Shown here: positions 43,127 through 51,821 of the stretch, one piece after another
Numbering within the stretch: the stretch's first letter is position 1
Layout of the letters: each line of letters begins with the position of its first letter
NCBI RefSeq assembly: GCF_004310665.1
Contig: NZ_SIXF01000032.1
Location: 1 to 64,000, forward strand
Reading direction: 5' to 3'
DNA: 64,000 nucleotides
Source of the DNA: Pedobacter kyonggii
GTDB taxonomy: Bacteria; Bacteroidota; Bacteroidia; Sphingobacteriales; Sphingobacteriaceae
The notes under the pieces: model-generated
Told to the model about the DNA's origin: nothing
The model's input: only the letters and a program-made list of their open reading frames with translations
Database searches by the model: none
Made by a program: the position numbers and the translations under genes

Positions 43127-44336
43127 TCATCGAAATAATCTGATCGGTTGCCCCTTTTTTATCTGCAACATATTTTTTGGCTTGCGCTGCGGCATCTTCA
43201 TTTTTGGCAAATCCCTCAAAAGCACCAATCAATTCCTCAACAGTAGAAATGCTTTTGGCTGCACCTATGCCAATTAGATCTTTCGCCTCCTGAAATTTAT
43301 CGTATTTCGGGCCGAAAATTACAGGCAAACCAAACGCTGCAGCTTCTAAAGTGTTATGTATTCCTGTTCCAAAACCGCCACCAATATAGGCCACATTTCC
43401 GTATTGATAGAGAGAAGAAAGCATGCCGATGTTATCTACGATGAGCGTTTGGTGTGCGGCGTTTGGCGTTTGGTTAGACGAACTGAAAATTGAAAACCGC
43501 ACGCTGCCAACTGAAAACTGTTTCTCGATACTTTCGATGTGGCTTTCGTGGATCTCGTGTGGCGCGATAATAAACTTCCAGTTAGGGTATTTTTCAGGTA
43601 AAGCCGATAATATTTTTTCATCTTCAGGCCAGGTACTTCCACAAACTAATGTGGGGAAGTTGCCGATAAAGCTTTCAATCAGGCTAAGCTGTTTAGGCGA
43701 TTGCGCATTTTCGTAAACACGATCGAAACGGGTATCGCCATTTATCGTGACATTATTTAACCCGATCGATTTTAAAAGATTTTTACTTTCTTTATTTTGC
43801 ACAAAAAAGTAAGTGACAGATTTTAGAATATTGCGGTAAAAGCCACCGTACCATTTAAAAAATGCCTGACTTTCTCTAAAAATGCCAGAAATCACATATA
43901 AAGGAATCTTGCGGTCTTTTAATTCTTTAAAATAGAAATGCCAAAATTCGTATTTGGTAAAAATGGCCATTTCAGGATTGATCATATCAATAAACCGCTT
44001 CGCATTGCCAGCAGTATCAATGGGAAGATAAAATACATCTGCCAAGGCATAATTTTTCCGGATTTCGTATCCCGAAGGGGAAAAAAAAGTAACTACGATT
44101 TTTTTAGCTGGATAAAGCGATTTTAGTTTTTCTAAAACGGGTCGCCCTTGTTCAAATTCGCCTAAAGAGGCAAAATGAAACCATATATGCTTTTCGTCCA
44201 GATTAATTTTCTGGGTAATTTGTGTATAAGTATTTTTACGGCCATTTATAAACAGTTTAGCCTTAGGATTGAATAATGAAAACATCCTGATGAGCAAAGT
44301 GTAAAGCCGAATTCCGATTATGTAAAGCAAAAGCAT
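43104..44336 (-). CDS. waaA: 3-deoxy-D-manno-octulosonic acid (Kdo) transferase
   Basis: A 410-residue GT30 enzyme adding Kdo to lipid A precursor. An N-terminal membrane anchor (MLLLYIIGIRLYTLLIRMF) is followed by WFHFASLGEFEQGRPVLEKLK (substrate domain), TKYEFWHFYFKEL, GDTRFDRV, CGSTWPEDE and GGGFGTGIHNTLEAAAFGLPVIFGP (nucleotide-binding C-terminal domain). The frame is open to a GTG at 44411, but ATG 44336 fits the family start and lies just below a near-consensus TATCTTGG element, so it is preferred. It overlaps the convergent gluconokinase gene by 23 bases. Confidence 0.94.
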   Translation of the reverse strand: MLLLYIIGIRLYTLLIRMFSLFNPKAKLFINGRKNTYTQITQKINLDEKHIWFHFASLGEFEQGRPVLEKLKSLYPAKKIVVTFFSPSGYEIRKNYALADVFYLPIDTAGNAKRFIDMINPEMAIFTKYEFWHFYFKELKDRKIPLYVISGIFRESQAFFKWYGGFYRNILKSVTYFFVQNKESKNLLKSIGLNNVTINGDTRFDRVYENAQSPKQLSLIESFIGNFPTLVCGSTWPEDEKILSALPEKYPNWKFIIAPHEIHESHIESIEKQFSVGSVRFSIFSSSNQTPNAAHQTLIVDNIGMLSSLYQYGNVAYIGGGFGTGIHNTLEAAAFGLPVIFGPKYDKFQEAKDLIGIGAAKSISTVEELIGAFEGFAKNEDAAAQAKKYVADKKGATDQIISMITKSDQP

Positions 44337-44485
44337 TGGTGTAATTTCATATCTTCGTGCCAAGATAAAACGAATATATTTAAAAAGCTTAGAAATATAT
44401 GGAGTCCTCACGATTTGGCCTATCGTTCAGCGTAATAAATAGACGGGTCACGATCGCTCCAAGAAGCTAAAAACAAAATTAACAG

Positions 44486-45796
44486 ATGAAGATAGCCGTT
44501 ATTGGTACCGGATACGTAGGTTTAGTTACCGGAACCTGTTTAGCCGAAACAGGAAATGATGTAATATGTGTTGACATTAATGAAGCGAAAGTAAAGCAGA
44601 TGCAGGCTGGTGAAGTGCCAATTTATGAGCCTGGTTTAGATCTTTTGTTCCATAGAAATATAGAACAGGAAAGGTTAACTTTTACGACAAATCTTGCAGA
44701 TGCTGTAAAAGATGCGCAGATTATTTTTATGGCTCTGCCAACGCCTCCAGGTGGAGATGGCGCTGCCGATCTTTCTTATATTCTGGGTGCTGCAAAGGAT
44801 ATTTCAAAACTGATTACCGAATATAAGGTCATCGTAAATAAATCAACGGTTCCGGTTGGAACGGCTGATAAGGTAAAGGCTGTTTTTGCCGAAAATACTT
44901 CGATTGAAGTAGATGTGGTATCCAATCCTGAGTTTTTAAGAGAGGGTGTAGCGGTTGACGATTTTATGAAACCTGATCGCGTGGTTTTAGGAACTAAAAG
45001 CGAAAGGGCGAAAAAGCTGATGACTGAACTATATGGTCCTTATGTACGTCAGGGTAACCCAATTCTTTTTATGGATGAACGTTCTTCTGAATTGACTAAA
45101 TATGCGGCAAACTCTTTCCTCGCCACCAAAATTACCTTCATGAACGAAATCGCAAACCTTTGCGAACTCGTAGGTGCTGATGTTGATTCGGTAAGAAGGG
45201 GCATAGGCTCTGATGACCGTATCGGTAAACGTTTTCTTTTTCCAGGGGTAGGTTACGGCGGTTCATGTTTCCCGAAAGATGTTCAGGCACTGGTAAAATC
45301 ATCTGATGATTATGCCTACGATTTTCAGATCTTGAAATCGGTAATGGAGGTTAATGAAAGACAAAAAACAATCCTGGTTGACAAAGTGCTTAAATATTAC
45401 AAAGGCGATATTAAGGCTAAACATTTTGCACTTTGGGGGCTGGCCTTTAAACCAGAAACCGACGATATCCGAGAGGCACCTGCCTTATATATTATCGATG
45501 CGCTGGTTAAGAACGGCGCTACAGTTACCGTTTTCGATCCAGAGGCGATGACAAATGTTAAAAACGTTATCGGCGATCAGGTAAATTATGCTAAAAACCA
45601 ATACGAAGCTTTAGAAGATGCTGACGCCCTGTTGATTGCAACAGAATGGTCGGTTTTCCGTAACCCTGATTTTGAGAAAATAGACAACATTTTGAAAAAT
45701 AAAGTGGTTTTCGACGGTCGAAATTTGTACGATTTGCAAAAAATGATCGATCTTGGCTATTATTATAACAGCATAGGTAGAAAAGTAATAGATTAA
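44486..45796 (+). CDS. ugd: UDP-glucose 6-dehydrogenase
   Basis: A 436-residue enzyme oxidising UDP-glucose to UDP-glucuronate. The Rossmann motif is [48 protein letters not shown] and the catalytic Cys in [16 protein letters not shown] follow, then [15 protein letters not shown]. It begins a tight operon: the next start is 1 base after its stop. Ugd, UXS and GalE together make UDP-glucuronate, UDP-xylose and UDP-galactose, sugars for capsule or LPS. Confidence 0.96.
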   Translation: MKIAVIGTGYVGLVTGTCLAETGNDVICVDINEAKVKQMQAGEVPIYEPGLDLLFHRNIEQERLTFTTNLADAVKDAQIIFMALPTPPGGDGAADLSYILGAAKDISKLITEYKVIVNKSTVPVGTADKVKAVFAENTSIEVDVVSNPEFLREGVAVDDFMKPDRVVLGTKSERAKKLMTELYGPYVRQGNPILFMDERSSELTKYAANSFLATKITFMNEIANLCELVGADVDSVRRGIGSDDRIGKRFLFPGVGYGGSCFPKDVQALVKSSDDYAYDFQILKSVMEVNERQKTILVDKVLKYYKGDIKAKHFALWGLAFKPETDDIREAPALYIIDALVKNGATVTVFDPEAMTNVKNVIGDQVNYAKNQYEALEDADALLIATEWSVFRNPDFEKIDNILKNKVVFDGRNLYDLQKMIDLGYYYNSIGRKVID

Positions 45797-45797
45797 A

Positions 45798-46787
45798 ATG
45801 GGTCAGAAGAGAATATTGATTACAGGTGCAGCGGGATTTTTAGGTTCGCACCTTTGTGATCGTTTTGTGAAAGAGGGTTATCACGTTATCGGAATGGATA
45901 ACCTGATTACAGGCGATATGGCAAATATCGAACATCTGTTCAAACTGGAGAATTTCGAGTTTTATAACCACGATGTTTCTAAATTTGTTCATATTCCTGG
46001 TAAGCTTCATTACATTTTACACTTTGCTTCACCTGCAAGTCCGATCGATTATCTTAAAATCCCAATCCAGACACTTAAAGTAGGTTCGTTGGGTACGCAT
46101 AACCTTTTGGGTTTGGCTCGTAATAAAAATGCAAGGATGCTGATTGCCTCAACTTCTGAAGTATATGGCGATCCAAATGTAAATCCTCAGCCAGAGGAAT
46201 ATTGGGGCAATGTAAATCCGGTTGGTCCGCGTGGGGTTTACGATGAGGCCAAACGTTTTCAGGAAGCTATCACCATGGCCTACCATACTTTTCATGGTTT
46301 AGAAACGAGGATTGTGAGGATTTTCAATACTTATGGGCCTAGAATGCGCCTTAATGATGGCCGTGTTTTACCTGCTTTTATCGGACAGGCTTTAAGAGGC
46401 GAAGATTTAACTATCTTTGGCGACGGAAGTCAGACACGTTCTTTCTGTTATGTCGATGACCTGATTGAAGGAATTTACCGTTTATTGATGAGCGATTATG
46501 CACAGCCGGTAAACATTGGTAATCCGGATGAAATCACTATCAAACAGTTTTGTGAGGAAATTATCAAGCTTACAGGTACCACGCAGAAAATTGTTTATAA
46601 AGAACTTCCACAGGATGATCCTAAACAGCGCAGACCTGATATTACCAAAGCCAGAGAGATATTGGGATGGGAGCCAAAGGTAGGCCGTGCTGAAGGATTG
46701 AAGATTACATACGAATATTTTAAATCATTGCCTGCAGAGGCTTTGGAGAAGATAGATCATAAAGATTTTACCACATTTAACCGTTAA
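45798..46787 (+). CDS. uxs: UDP-glucuronate decarboxylase (UDP-xylose synthase)
   Basis: A 329-residue extended SDR enzyme. [16 protein letters not shown] is the NAD site, and [40 protein letters not shown] contains the catalytic Tyr and Lys in [25 protein letters not shown] and [18 protein letters not shown] match UXS proteins, which turn UDP-glucuronate into UDP-xylose. Directly follows ugd (1 base), giving enzyme and substrate supply in order. The next gene galE starts 1 base after the stop. Confidence 0.94.
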   Translation: MGQKRILITGAAGFLGSHLCDRFVKEGYHVIGMDNLITGDMANIEHLFKLENFEFYNHDVSKFVHIPGKLHYILHFASPASPIDYLKIPIQTLKVGSLGTHNLLGLARNKNARMLIASTSEVYGDPNVNPQPEEYWGNVNPVGPRGVYDEAKRFQEAITMAYHTFHGLETRIVRIFNTYGPRMRLNDGRVLPAFIGQALRGEDLTIFGDGSQTRSFCYVDDLIEGIYRLLMSDYAQPVNIGNPDEITIKQFCEEIIKLTGTTQKIVYKELPQDDPKQRRPDITKAREILGWEPKVGRAEGLKITYEYFKSLPAEALEKIDHKDFTTFNR

Positions 46788-46788
46788 A

Positions 46789-47811
46789 ATGGCAAAAATA
46801 TTAGTTACTGGTGGAACAGGATATATAGGTTCGCACACAGCAGTAGAGTTACATAACGCAGGATACGAAGTCGTAATTGTAGATAACCTTTCTAACTCTA
46901 ACATCAAAATTTTAACCCAGCTTCATGCCATCACTGGCAAATGGTTCGATTTTCATGAAATTGATCTACAGGATGATAGAGCAGTTCAGGAATTTGCAGA
47001 AAACCATACCGATATTGATGGAATTATCCATTTTGCAGCATCAAAAGCTGTTGGTGAATCGGTAGAACAACCCTTAAAGTATTATAAAAACAATTTTTAC
47101 GGTTTAATTAACCTTTTAACTTCGTTTAACAGGAAGATAAATTTTGTGTTTTCTTCATCTTGTACCGTTTATGGTCAGCCAGAAACTTTACCGGTAACCG
47201 AAGCCGCACCAGTACAGAAAGCCGAATCTCCATACGGGAATACCAAACAGATTGCTGAAGAAATATTGGCAGAAACTGCTGCAGTAACTCCTAACCTGAA
47301 TGTTATCGCTTTGCGTTATTTCAATCCTGTTGGCGCGCACGAAACCGCTTTAATTGGCGAATTGCCAAATGGTGTTCCTGCCAATCTTGTCCCTTTCATT
47401 ACCCAATCGGCTATTGGCAAACGTGGGCAGATTACGGTTTATGGCGACGATTACAATACTCCTGATGGTTCTGCCATCCGCGATTATATCCATGTGGTTG
47501 ATCTGGCAAAGGCACATGTTGCAGCGATTAAAAAACTGGAAGAAGGAAATCCTAACGGTAATTACGATGTTTTCAATATCGGTACCGGTAAAGGCTCTTC
47601 AGTTTTAGAAATTATTGCAGCTTTCGAAAAAGTGAACGGAGAGAAACTTGAGTATAAAATCGGTCCAAGAAGGGCAGGTGATATTGTTCAGATTTATGGC
47701 GACGTTCAAAAATCGAATAAAGAACTGGGCTGGAAAGCGAATCTTGATATCAATGAGATGATGCGCTCTGCGTGGGAGTGGGAAAAATACATCAAGGCTA
47801 ACCCTTTTTAA
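46789..47811 (+). CDS. galE: UDP-glucose 4-epimerase
   Basis: A 340-residue SDR enzyme interconverting UDP-glucose and UDP-galactose (and, in some cases, UDP-xylose and UDP-arabinose). NAD motif VTGGTGYIGSHTAVEL, SSSCTVYG, catalytic YGNTK, NPVGAHETALIGE, and YGDDYNTPDGSAIRDYIHVVDLAKAH are diagnostic. Directly after UXS, so epimerisation of UDP-xylose to UDP-arabinose is a possibility (inference). The following hypothetical gene starts at the next base. Confidence 0.96.
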   Translation: MAKILVTGGTGYIGSHTAVELHNAGYEVVIVDNLSNSNIKILTQLHAITGKWFDFHEIDLQDDRAVQEFAENHTDIDGIIHFAASKAVGESVEQPLKYYKNNFYGLINLLTSFNRKINFVFSSSCTVYGQPETLPVTEAAPVQKAESPYGNTKQIAEEILAETAAVTPNLNVIALRYFNPVGAHETALIGELPNGVPANLVPFITQSAIGKRGQITVYGDDYNTPDGSAIRDYIHVVDLAKAHVAAIKKLEEGNPNGNYDVFNIGTGKGSSVLEIIAAFEKVNGEKLEYKIGPRRAGDIVQIYGDVQKSNKELGWKANLDINEMMRSAWEWEKYIKANPF

Positions 47812-48369
47812 ATGAAGTTGTCGGAGCACAAGGATCTAAAAACTGCCATTACAGAATTGCCTGTTAAAGAAAAAGACAAGCTATTGCTGCGTTTGGTGGC
47901 CAAAGATAAAGTGCTTACAGAGCATCTTCATTATAAATTATTAGAAGATGAAACCGATTTGGAAGATCGGAAGGAGAGGATTAAAGCTGATGTGGAAGAA
48001 CAGATTCTGGAACTGAAAAAACTAAATGCCAAAGAGGCATTGGTAAAGGTTCGGAAGATGATCACCTCGGTTAATCATTTTTATAAAGTGACTAAAGATC
48101 CGGTTGGTGAGGTAGAATTGAAACTATTTATCCTCAATGCCATCCCTTTTGATTATAAGAAATCAATTTTTGGTTATCGCGATTTTATGATGCTTTTCAG
48201 TATATTTTACTTAAAAACTGTCGCGGTAACCATAAATAAATTCAAAAAACTGCACGAAGACCTGCAGTTTGATTTAAGTGAAGACTTAAATAATTTGCTC
48301 GATAAAATCTATTCCTCTAAATTAGCTGGGGCAGCAGAGGCAAGCAATTTGCCAAAAGAGATAAGTTAA
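47812..48369 (+). CDS. Conserved hypothetical protein in the sugar-nucleotide operon
   Basis: A 185-residue, Lys/Glu/Leu-rich, mostly helical soluble protein with no signal peptide or membrane span (MKLSEHKDLKTAITELPVKEKDKLLLRLVAKDK...). Coiled-coil tendency at about residues 50-85. No domain recognised. It begins immediately after the galE stop and is followed 17 bases later by the phosphatase gene, so it belongs to the operon and may be a scaffold or regulator (inference). Confidence 0.72.
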   Translation: MKLSEHKDLKTAITELPVKEKDKLLLRLVAKDKVLTEHLHYKLLEDETDLEDRKERIKADVEEQILELKKLNAKEALVKVRKMITSVNHFYKVTKDPVGEVELKLFILNAIPFDYKKSIFGYRDFMMLFSIFYLKTVAVTINKFKKLHEDLQFDLSEDLNNLLDKIYSSKLAGAAEASNLPKEIS

Positions 48370-48386
48370 AGCTATGATATATCATT

Positions 48387-49124
48387 ATGTTCGGATTATT
48401 TAAAAAGAAAAAAATAGCACCCGAATTTAATTTCTCTGGTATCGGCACAGATATGCACTCGCACATTATTCCGGGGATTGATGATGGTGCACAAACACTT
48501 AAAGATTCTTTCCTTTTGGCCAAAAAATTTAAAGCTTTGGGTTATAAGAAGCTGATTGCCACGCCGCACATCATGGCCGATTATTTTCGAAATACGCCCG
48601 ATACCATTAACCGTGGCCTGGATATATTGAGAAAAGGATTGCAAGAAATCGAACTGGATCTGGAAGTTGATGCTGCTGCAGAATATTATCTGGACGAAAC
48701 CTTAGAGAAAAAAATCAGACAGAAAGAGGTTTTAACTTTTGGTAATAATTATCTTTTGTTTGAATTATCTTATATAAATGCCCCTCAGAACCTGATCGAT
48801 TTTATAAAGATGATGCAGGATGCTGGGTATAAGCCTGTATTGGCGCATCCTGAGCGTTACCCTTACTACTACAATTCTTTCGAAAGCTATCATCAGATCA
48901 GAGAAACCGGCTGCCTGTTGCAAATGAACGGCATTGCTTTAACAGGTTATTATGGCGCTGGCGCAAAAAAAGTAGCAGGAGAAATGGTCGAAAATCATAT
49001 GGTCGATTTTGTAGGCAGTGATATGCACCATTTAAAACATGCCGCAGCGCTCGAAGACAGCCTTAGTACGCCTTTTATGCAACAACTGCTTACCCAATCT
49101 CAATTGAATAACGCATTGCTTTAA
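48387..49124 (+). CDS. CpsB/YwqE-type tyrosine-protein phosphatase (PHP fold)
   Basis: A 245-residue PHP-fold phosphatase. Metal-binding motifs are DMHSHIIPGIDDGAQTL, LIATPHIM, AHPERYPYY and GSDMHHLKH. CpsB/YwqE/Wzb-type enzymes dephosphorylate the bacterial tyrosine kinase that controls capsule or exopolysaccharide chain length. Its position after ugd, uxs and galE supports a role in surface polysaccharide control. No Wzc-type kinase is in the window. It ends directly at a cccctaaagggg repeat. Confidence 0.92.
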   Translation: MFGLFKKKKIAPEFNFSGIGTDMHSHIIPGIDDGAQTLKDSFLLAKKFKALGYKKLIATPHIMADYFRNTPDTINRGLDILRKGLQEIELDLEVDAAAEYYLDETLEKKIRQKEVLTFGNNYLLFELSYINAPQNLIDFIKMMQDAGYKPVLAHPERYPYYYNSFESYHQIRETGCLLQMNGIALTGYYGAGAKKVAGEMVENHMVDFVGSDMHHLKHAAALEDSLSTPFMQQLLTQSQLNNALL

Positions 49125-49300
49125 GCCCAATCCCCTAAAGGGGACTTTACCTTACTGACTGTAATAGCAATCTTTTTAAAAAAACGTTCTTTAATTTTGT
49201 TAGTTAAATAACTTTAGACAGAATTAAACGAAAGGTAAAATATAGATTTACCGTTGCTGTATACTCCCTGCCTTTAACTCCCCTTTAGGGGCTGGGGGTT
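49125..49300. repeat. Inverted repeat pair, family C (cccctaaagggg)
   Basis: agcccaatcccctaaagggg follows the phosphatase stop (49125-49147), and its inverse, actcccctttaggggctgggggtt, lies at 49276-49300. About 125 bases separate them. The right arm overlaps the stop codon of the ABC permease gene. Confidence 0.78.
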
Positions 49301-50528
49301 ACTCGTACCTCAAGGCCTCCACAGGATCTAGTTTTGATGCTTTTTTTGCAGGATAATATCCAGATAGAATTCCCACAAATACACATAATACAAAACCACC
49401 AATAATAAACAGCCAAGGGATTAAGAATGCACCACCCATTGCCAGGGAGATCAGGTTTCCTAAAACTATTCCCAGAAAAATACCTAAAGCACCACCCATT
49501 AAGCAGATTACTACGGCCTCGATTAAAAACTGGCGGCGAATTACCTTAGGGTTTGCGCCAATGGCTTTACGGATACCAATTTCGCGTGTACGTTCAGTAA
49601 CTGAAACCAGCATGATATTCATTAAGCCGATGGAGGCTCCAATTAAGGTAATAACTCCAATAGCAACACCACCAATAGCCACAAAGGCCAGATTTTCGAA
49701 TAAAGTTTGAGCGATAGCATCACTCTTGGTAATCTCGAAATTATTGGTTTCGTTCACCTTAACCTTGCGGATATTTCTGAATAGCGCAGTAGATTCGCCA
49801 ATAATGTTTTCCTGCATCTCATTGCTGGGTACCATTACCGTTATGGTATAAGATGGATTTGCATTGGCGTTAATCTGTTTGGCCTTAAGCAAAGGTACAT
49901 AAACAGCCCTATCTCCGCTAAAGCCCATACTCGATCCTTTTTTCTCTAATATGCCAACAATTTTAAAACGGTTATTACCTACGTTGATCAGTTTGTCTAA
50001 CGGATCGGAGTCTTTAAATAATTTTTCAACTACTTCGCCGCCAACAATACAAACATTGCTTCCGAGCTGTATTTCAGAAACACTAAAATTTCTTCCCTGT
50101 GATAAATTTAGACCTTGTGAAGCTAAACCGTTTTCGTCTATACCCTGAACATTAATATTTGGATTGGTTTTTAAACTCCCGTATTTTATGGTAGAACCAC
50201 CGCTGGCAAAAACACTTACGGCAACAGTTGCAGGCGTATTCAGACTATCTTTAAATTTGACAGCATCTTCGTAGCGGATGGCTTTAAAAGGTTTTGGGCG
50301 TTTGCCATTCCCAATTCTAATTCCTGTACCGCGGTTTCTGATGGTAAAAGAGTTGGCTCCCATACTACTGAAAGCATCGGTCATACTTTTCTTTACAGCA
50401 TCAAGAGTGGTTAAAATCCCAACCAAAGCCATTAATCCAATGGCAATAATTAAGGCGGTAAGCATAGTACGCAAGCGGTTCGCTTTAATAGATTCTAATG
50501 CCAGTCTGATGTTTTCTCTGTAATTCAT
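49299..50528 (-). CDS. MacB-like ABC transporter permease
   Basis: A 409-residue protein of the FtsX/MacB family. A membrane span near residues 20-45 follows NYRENIRLALESIKANRLRTMLTALIIAIG; a large periplasmic MacB_PCD domain (about residues 45-280) comes next, then three spans with SVTERTREIGIRKAIGA in the FtsX domain and a final PVEALRYE. Such permeases work with an ATPase partner in export of peptides, lipoproteins or drugs, or in signalling; the ATPase is not adjacent. The stop codon is inside the family C repeat. Confidence 0.9.
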   Translation of the reverse strand: MNYRENIRLALESIKANRLRTMLTALIIAIGLMALVGILTTLDAVKKSMTDAFSSMGANSFTIRNRGTGIRIGNGKRPKPFKAIRYEDAVKFKDSLNTPATVAVSVFASGGSTIKYGSLKTNPNINVQGIDENGLASQGLNLSQGRNFSVSEIQLGSNVCIVGGEVVEKLFKDSDPLDKLINVGNNRFKIVGILEKKGSSMGFSGDRAVYVPLLKAKQINANANPSYTITVMVPSNEMQENIIGESTALFRNIRKVKVNETNNFEITKSDAIAQTLFENLAFVAIGGVAIGVITLIGASIGLMNIMLVSVTERTREIGIRKAIGANPKVIRRQFLIEAVVICLMGGALGIFLGIVLGNLISLAMGGAFLIPWLFIIGGFVLCVFVGILSGYYPAKKASKLDPVEALRYE

Positions 50529-50631
50529 TTATAGTAAGTATCAAGTATCGGATCAAGTATTGAGTATCAAGTATTAAAATGGGATAAACCTTATACCCTA
50601 TACCTTTTACCTTCAACCTCTATGGGTAAAA

Positions 50632-50666
50632 ATAAAAAAAGTCCCGATGTTTAGACAAGGGGACTG
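50632..50666 (-). terminator. Rho-independent terminator of the A-type carrier gene
   Basis: On the minus strand, stem agtccc/gggact with a 14-base loop followed by a T7 run. It lies about 27 bases after the stop codon at 50693. Confidence 0.8.
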
Positions 50667-50692
50667 CACTATATGTTACAATAATATTTTAT

Positions 50693-51046
50693 TTATGCCG
50701 AGAAACTCGTACCACAGCCACATGTGCTGGTTGCATTAGGGTTAACGAAAGTAAAACCACGTGAATTTAATCCATCCTGCCAATCGATCATCATGCCCAT
50801 TAAGTACATCTGGTGCGCTTTGTTCATAAAAACTTTAATGCCATCTATAAAAAATTCCTGATCGCCATCTTTTTTCTGATCAAAACCTAAAACGTAATTC
50901 ATGCCGGCACAGCCGCCACCTTCTACGCCAACACGTAATCCATAATCTTCGCTGATCTCCTGCTGATCCTTTAATTTATATAACTCTTTAGCTGCTCCTT
51001 CAGAAAAAGTAACTGGTGCAAATGCTGTATCAACTGTTGTGCTCAT
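50693..51046 (-). CDS. A-type iron-sulfur carrier protein (IscA/SufA/ErpA family)
   Basis: A 117-residue HesB-fold protein. Cysteines Cys46 (EGGGCAGMNY), Cys109 and Cys111 (CGCGTSF) are the family Fe-S ligands. It helps deliver Fe-S clusters to target enzymes such as IspH. The family member (IscA, SufA or ErpA) cannot be told from sequence alone. Monocistronic, with a consensus -7 element at 51069-51076 and a terminator; not linked to a suf cluster here. Confidence 0.93.
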   Translation of the reverse strand: MSTTVDTAFAPVTFSEGAAKELYKLKDQQEISEDYGLRVGVEGGGCAGMNYVLGFDQKKDGDQEFFIDGIKVFMNKAHQMYLMGMMIDWQDGLNSRGFTFVNPNATSTCGCGTSFSA

Positions 51047-51068
51047 GTTATTTAAATTTTATCTGTTA

Positions 51069-51076
51069 CAAATATA
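51069..51076 (-). promoter_or_regulatory. Putative -7 element (TATATTTG) of the A-type carrier gene
   Basis: Exact TAnnTTTG match on the minus strand, 22 bases upstream of the ATG at 51046. Confidence 0.5.
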
Positions 51077-51138
51077 AATAATAATGCACATTTTTGCTTT
51101 TAACGGTCTGTTAATATTACCGTAATTAAACAATACTT

Positions 51139-51669
51139 ATGAATACCCAACAAATTTTAGTTGATATAGTGATCTTATTTGCAGGCATTTTCATTGCGTT
51201 AATGGCTGTTTATTATATTTTAAAGAGCGATATCCAGCGTTTTTTTAACTTAAAAACCATCGAGCTGAACAAAGAAAGCCGGGCACACATTTTGCCTTTG
51301 CGCTTACAGGCGCACGAGCGTTTAATCATATTTATCGATCGTATTAACCCCGCAAATTTGCTTGTGCGCCTGCACCAACAGGGAATTGCCATTGCTACGC
51401 TGCAAGCTGGTGTTTTAAATGAAATCCGTTCGGAGTACCAACATAATATTACGCAGCAGCTGTATGTAGATAGTGTAACCTGGAATGTGGTTCGTAAATT
51501 AAAAGACGATACCATTGCCATGATTAACAATGCAGTACAAGGTTTGCCTGCCGATGCAAACGGAATTGAATTGAGTAAAGCAATTTTACAGCACATGGCC
51601 GGTATAGATGAAAATCCCTACGATTTAACCATTGAACTGATCAAAAAGGATATTCACCAACTTTTTTGA
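51139..51669 (+). CDS. Membrane-anchored hypothetical protein (DUF7935-like)
   Basis: A 176-residue protein with one N-terminal membrane span (residues 6-29, DIVILFAGIFIALMAVYYILK) and a mainly helical cytoplasmic region: LPLRLQAHERLIIFIDRINPANLLVRLHQQG, EYQHNITQQLYVDSVTWNVVRKLKDDTIAMINNAVQGLP. It is conserved in Bacteroidota as far as I recall (DUF7935), function unknown. It is divergent from the A-type carrier gene and is followed by a GTTAAC-rich inverted repeat before the mutase. Confidence 0.72.
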   Translation: MNTQQILVDIVILFAGIFIALMAVYYILKSDIQRFFNLKTIELNKESRAHILPLRLQAHERLIIFIDRINPANLLVRLHQQGIAIATLQAGVLNEIRSEYQHNITQQLYVDSVTWNVVRKLKDDTIAMINNAVQGLPADANGIELSKAILQHMAGIDENPYDLTIELIKKDIHQLF

Positions 51670-51672
51670 TGA

Positions 51673-51776
51673 GGTTAACTGGTTAATTGTTTAAATCGGC
51701 TAGCTGTAAATCCTTGGAATCGAATAATAATTTTTAGTTAGGCTGTTAACCAATTAACCAGTTTCAACAGTTAACC
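51673..51776. repeat. GTTAAC-rich inverted repeat
   Basis: ggttaactggttaattgttt at the left faces ttaaccaattaaccagtttc and cagttaacc at the right. It gives an imperfect hairpin of about 100 bases between two same-strand genes, and is related to the tandem repeat at 22927. Confidence 0.6.
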
Positions 51777-51821
51777 AACTTTGCTGTACTAACGAACCAA
51801 TGACCATTGAACTAACCAATT

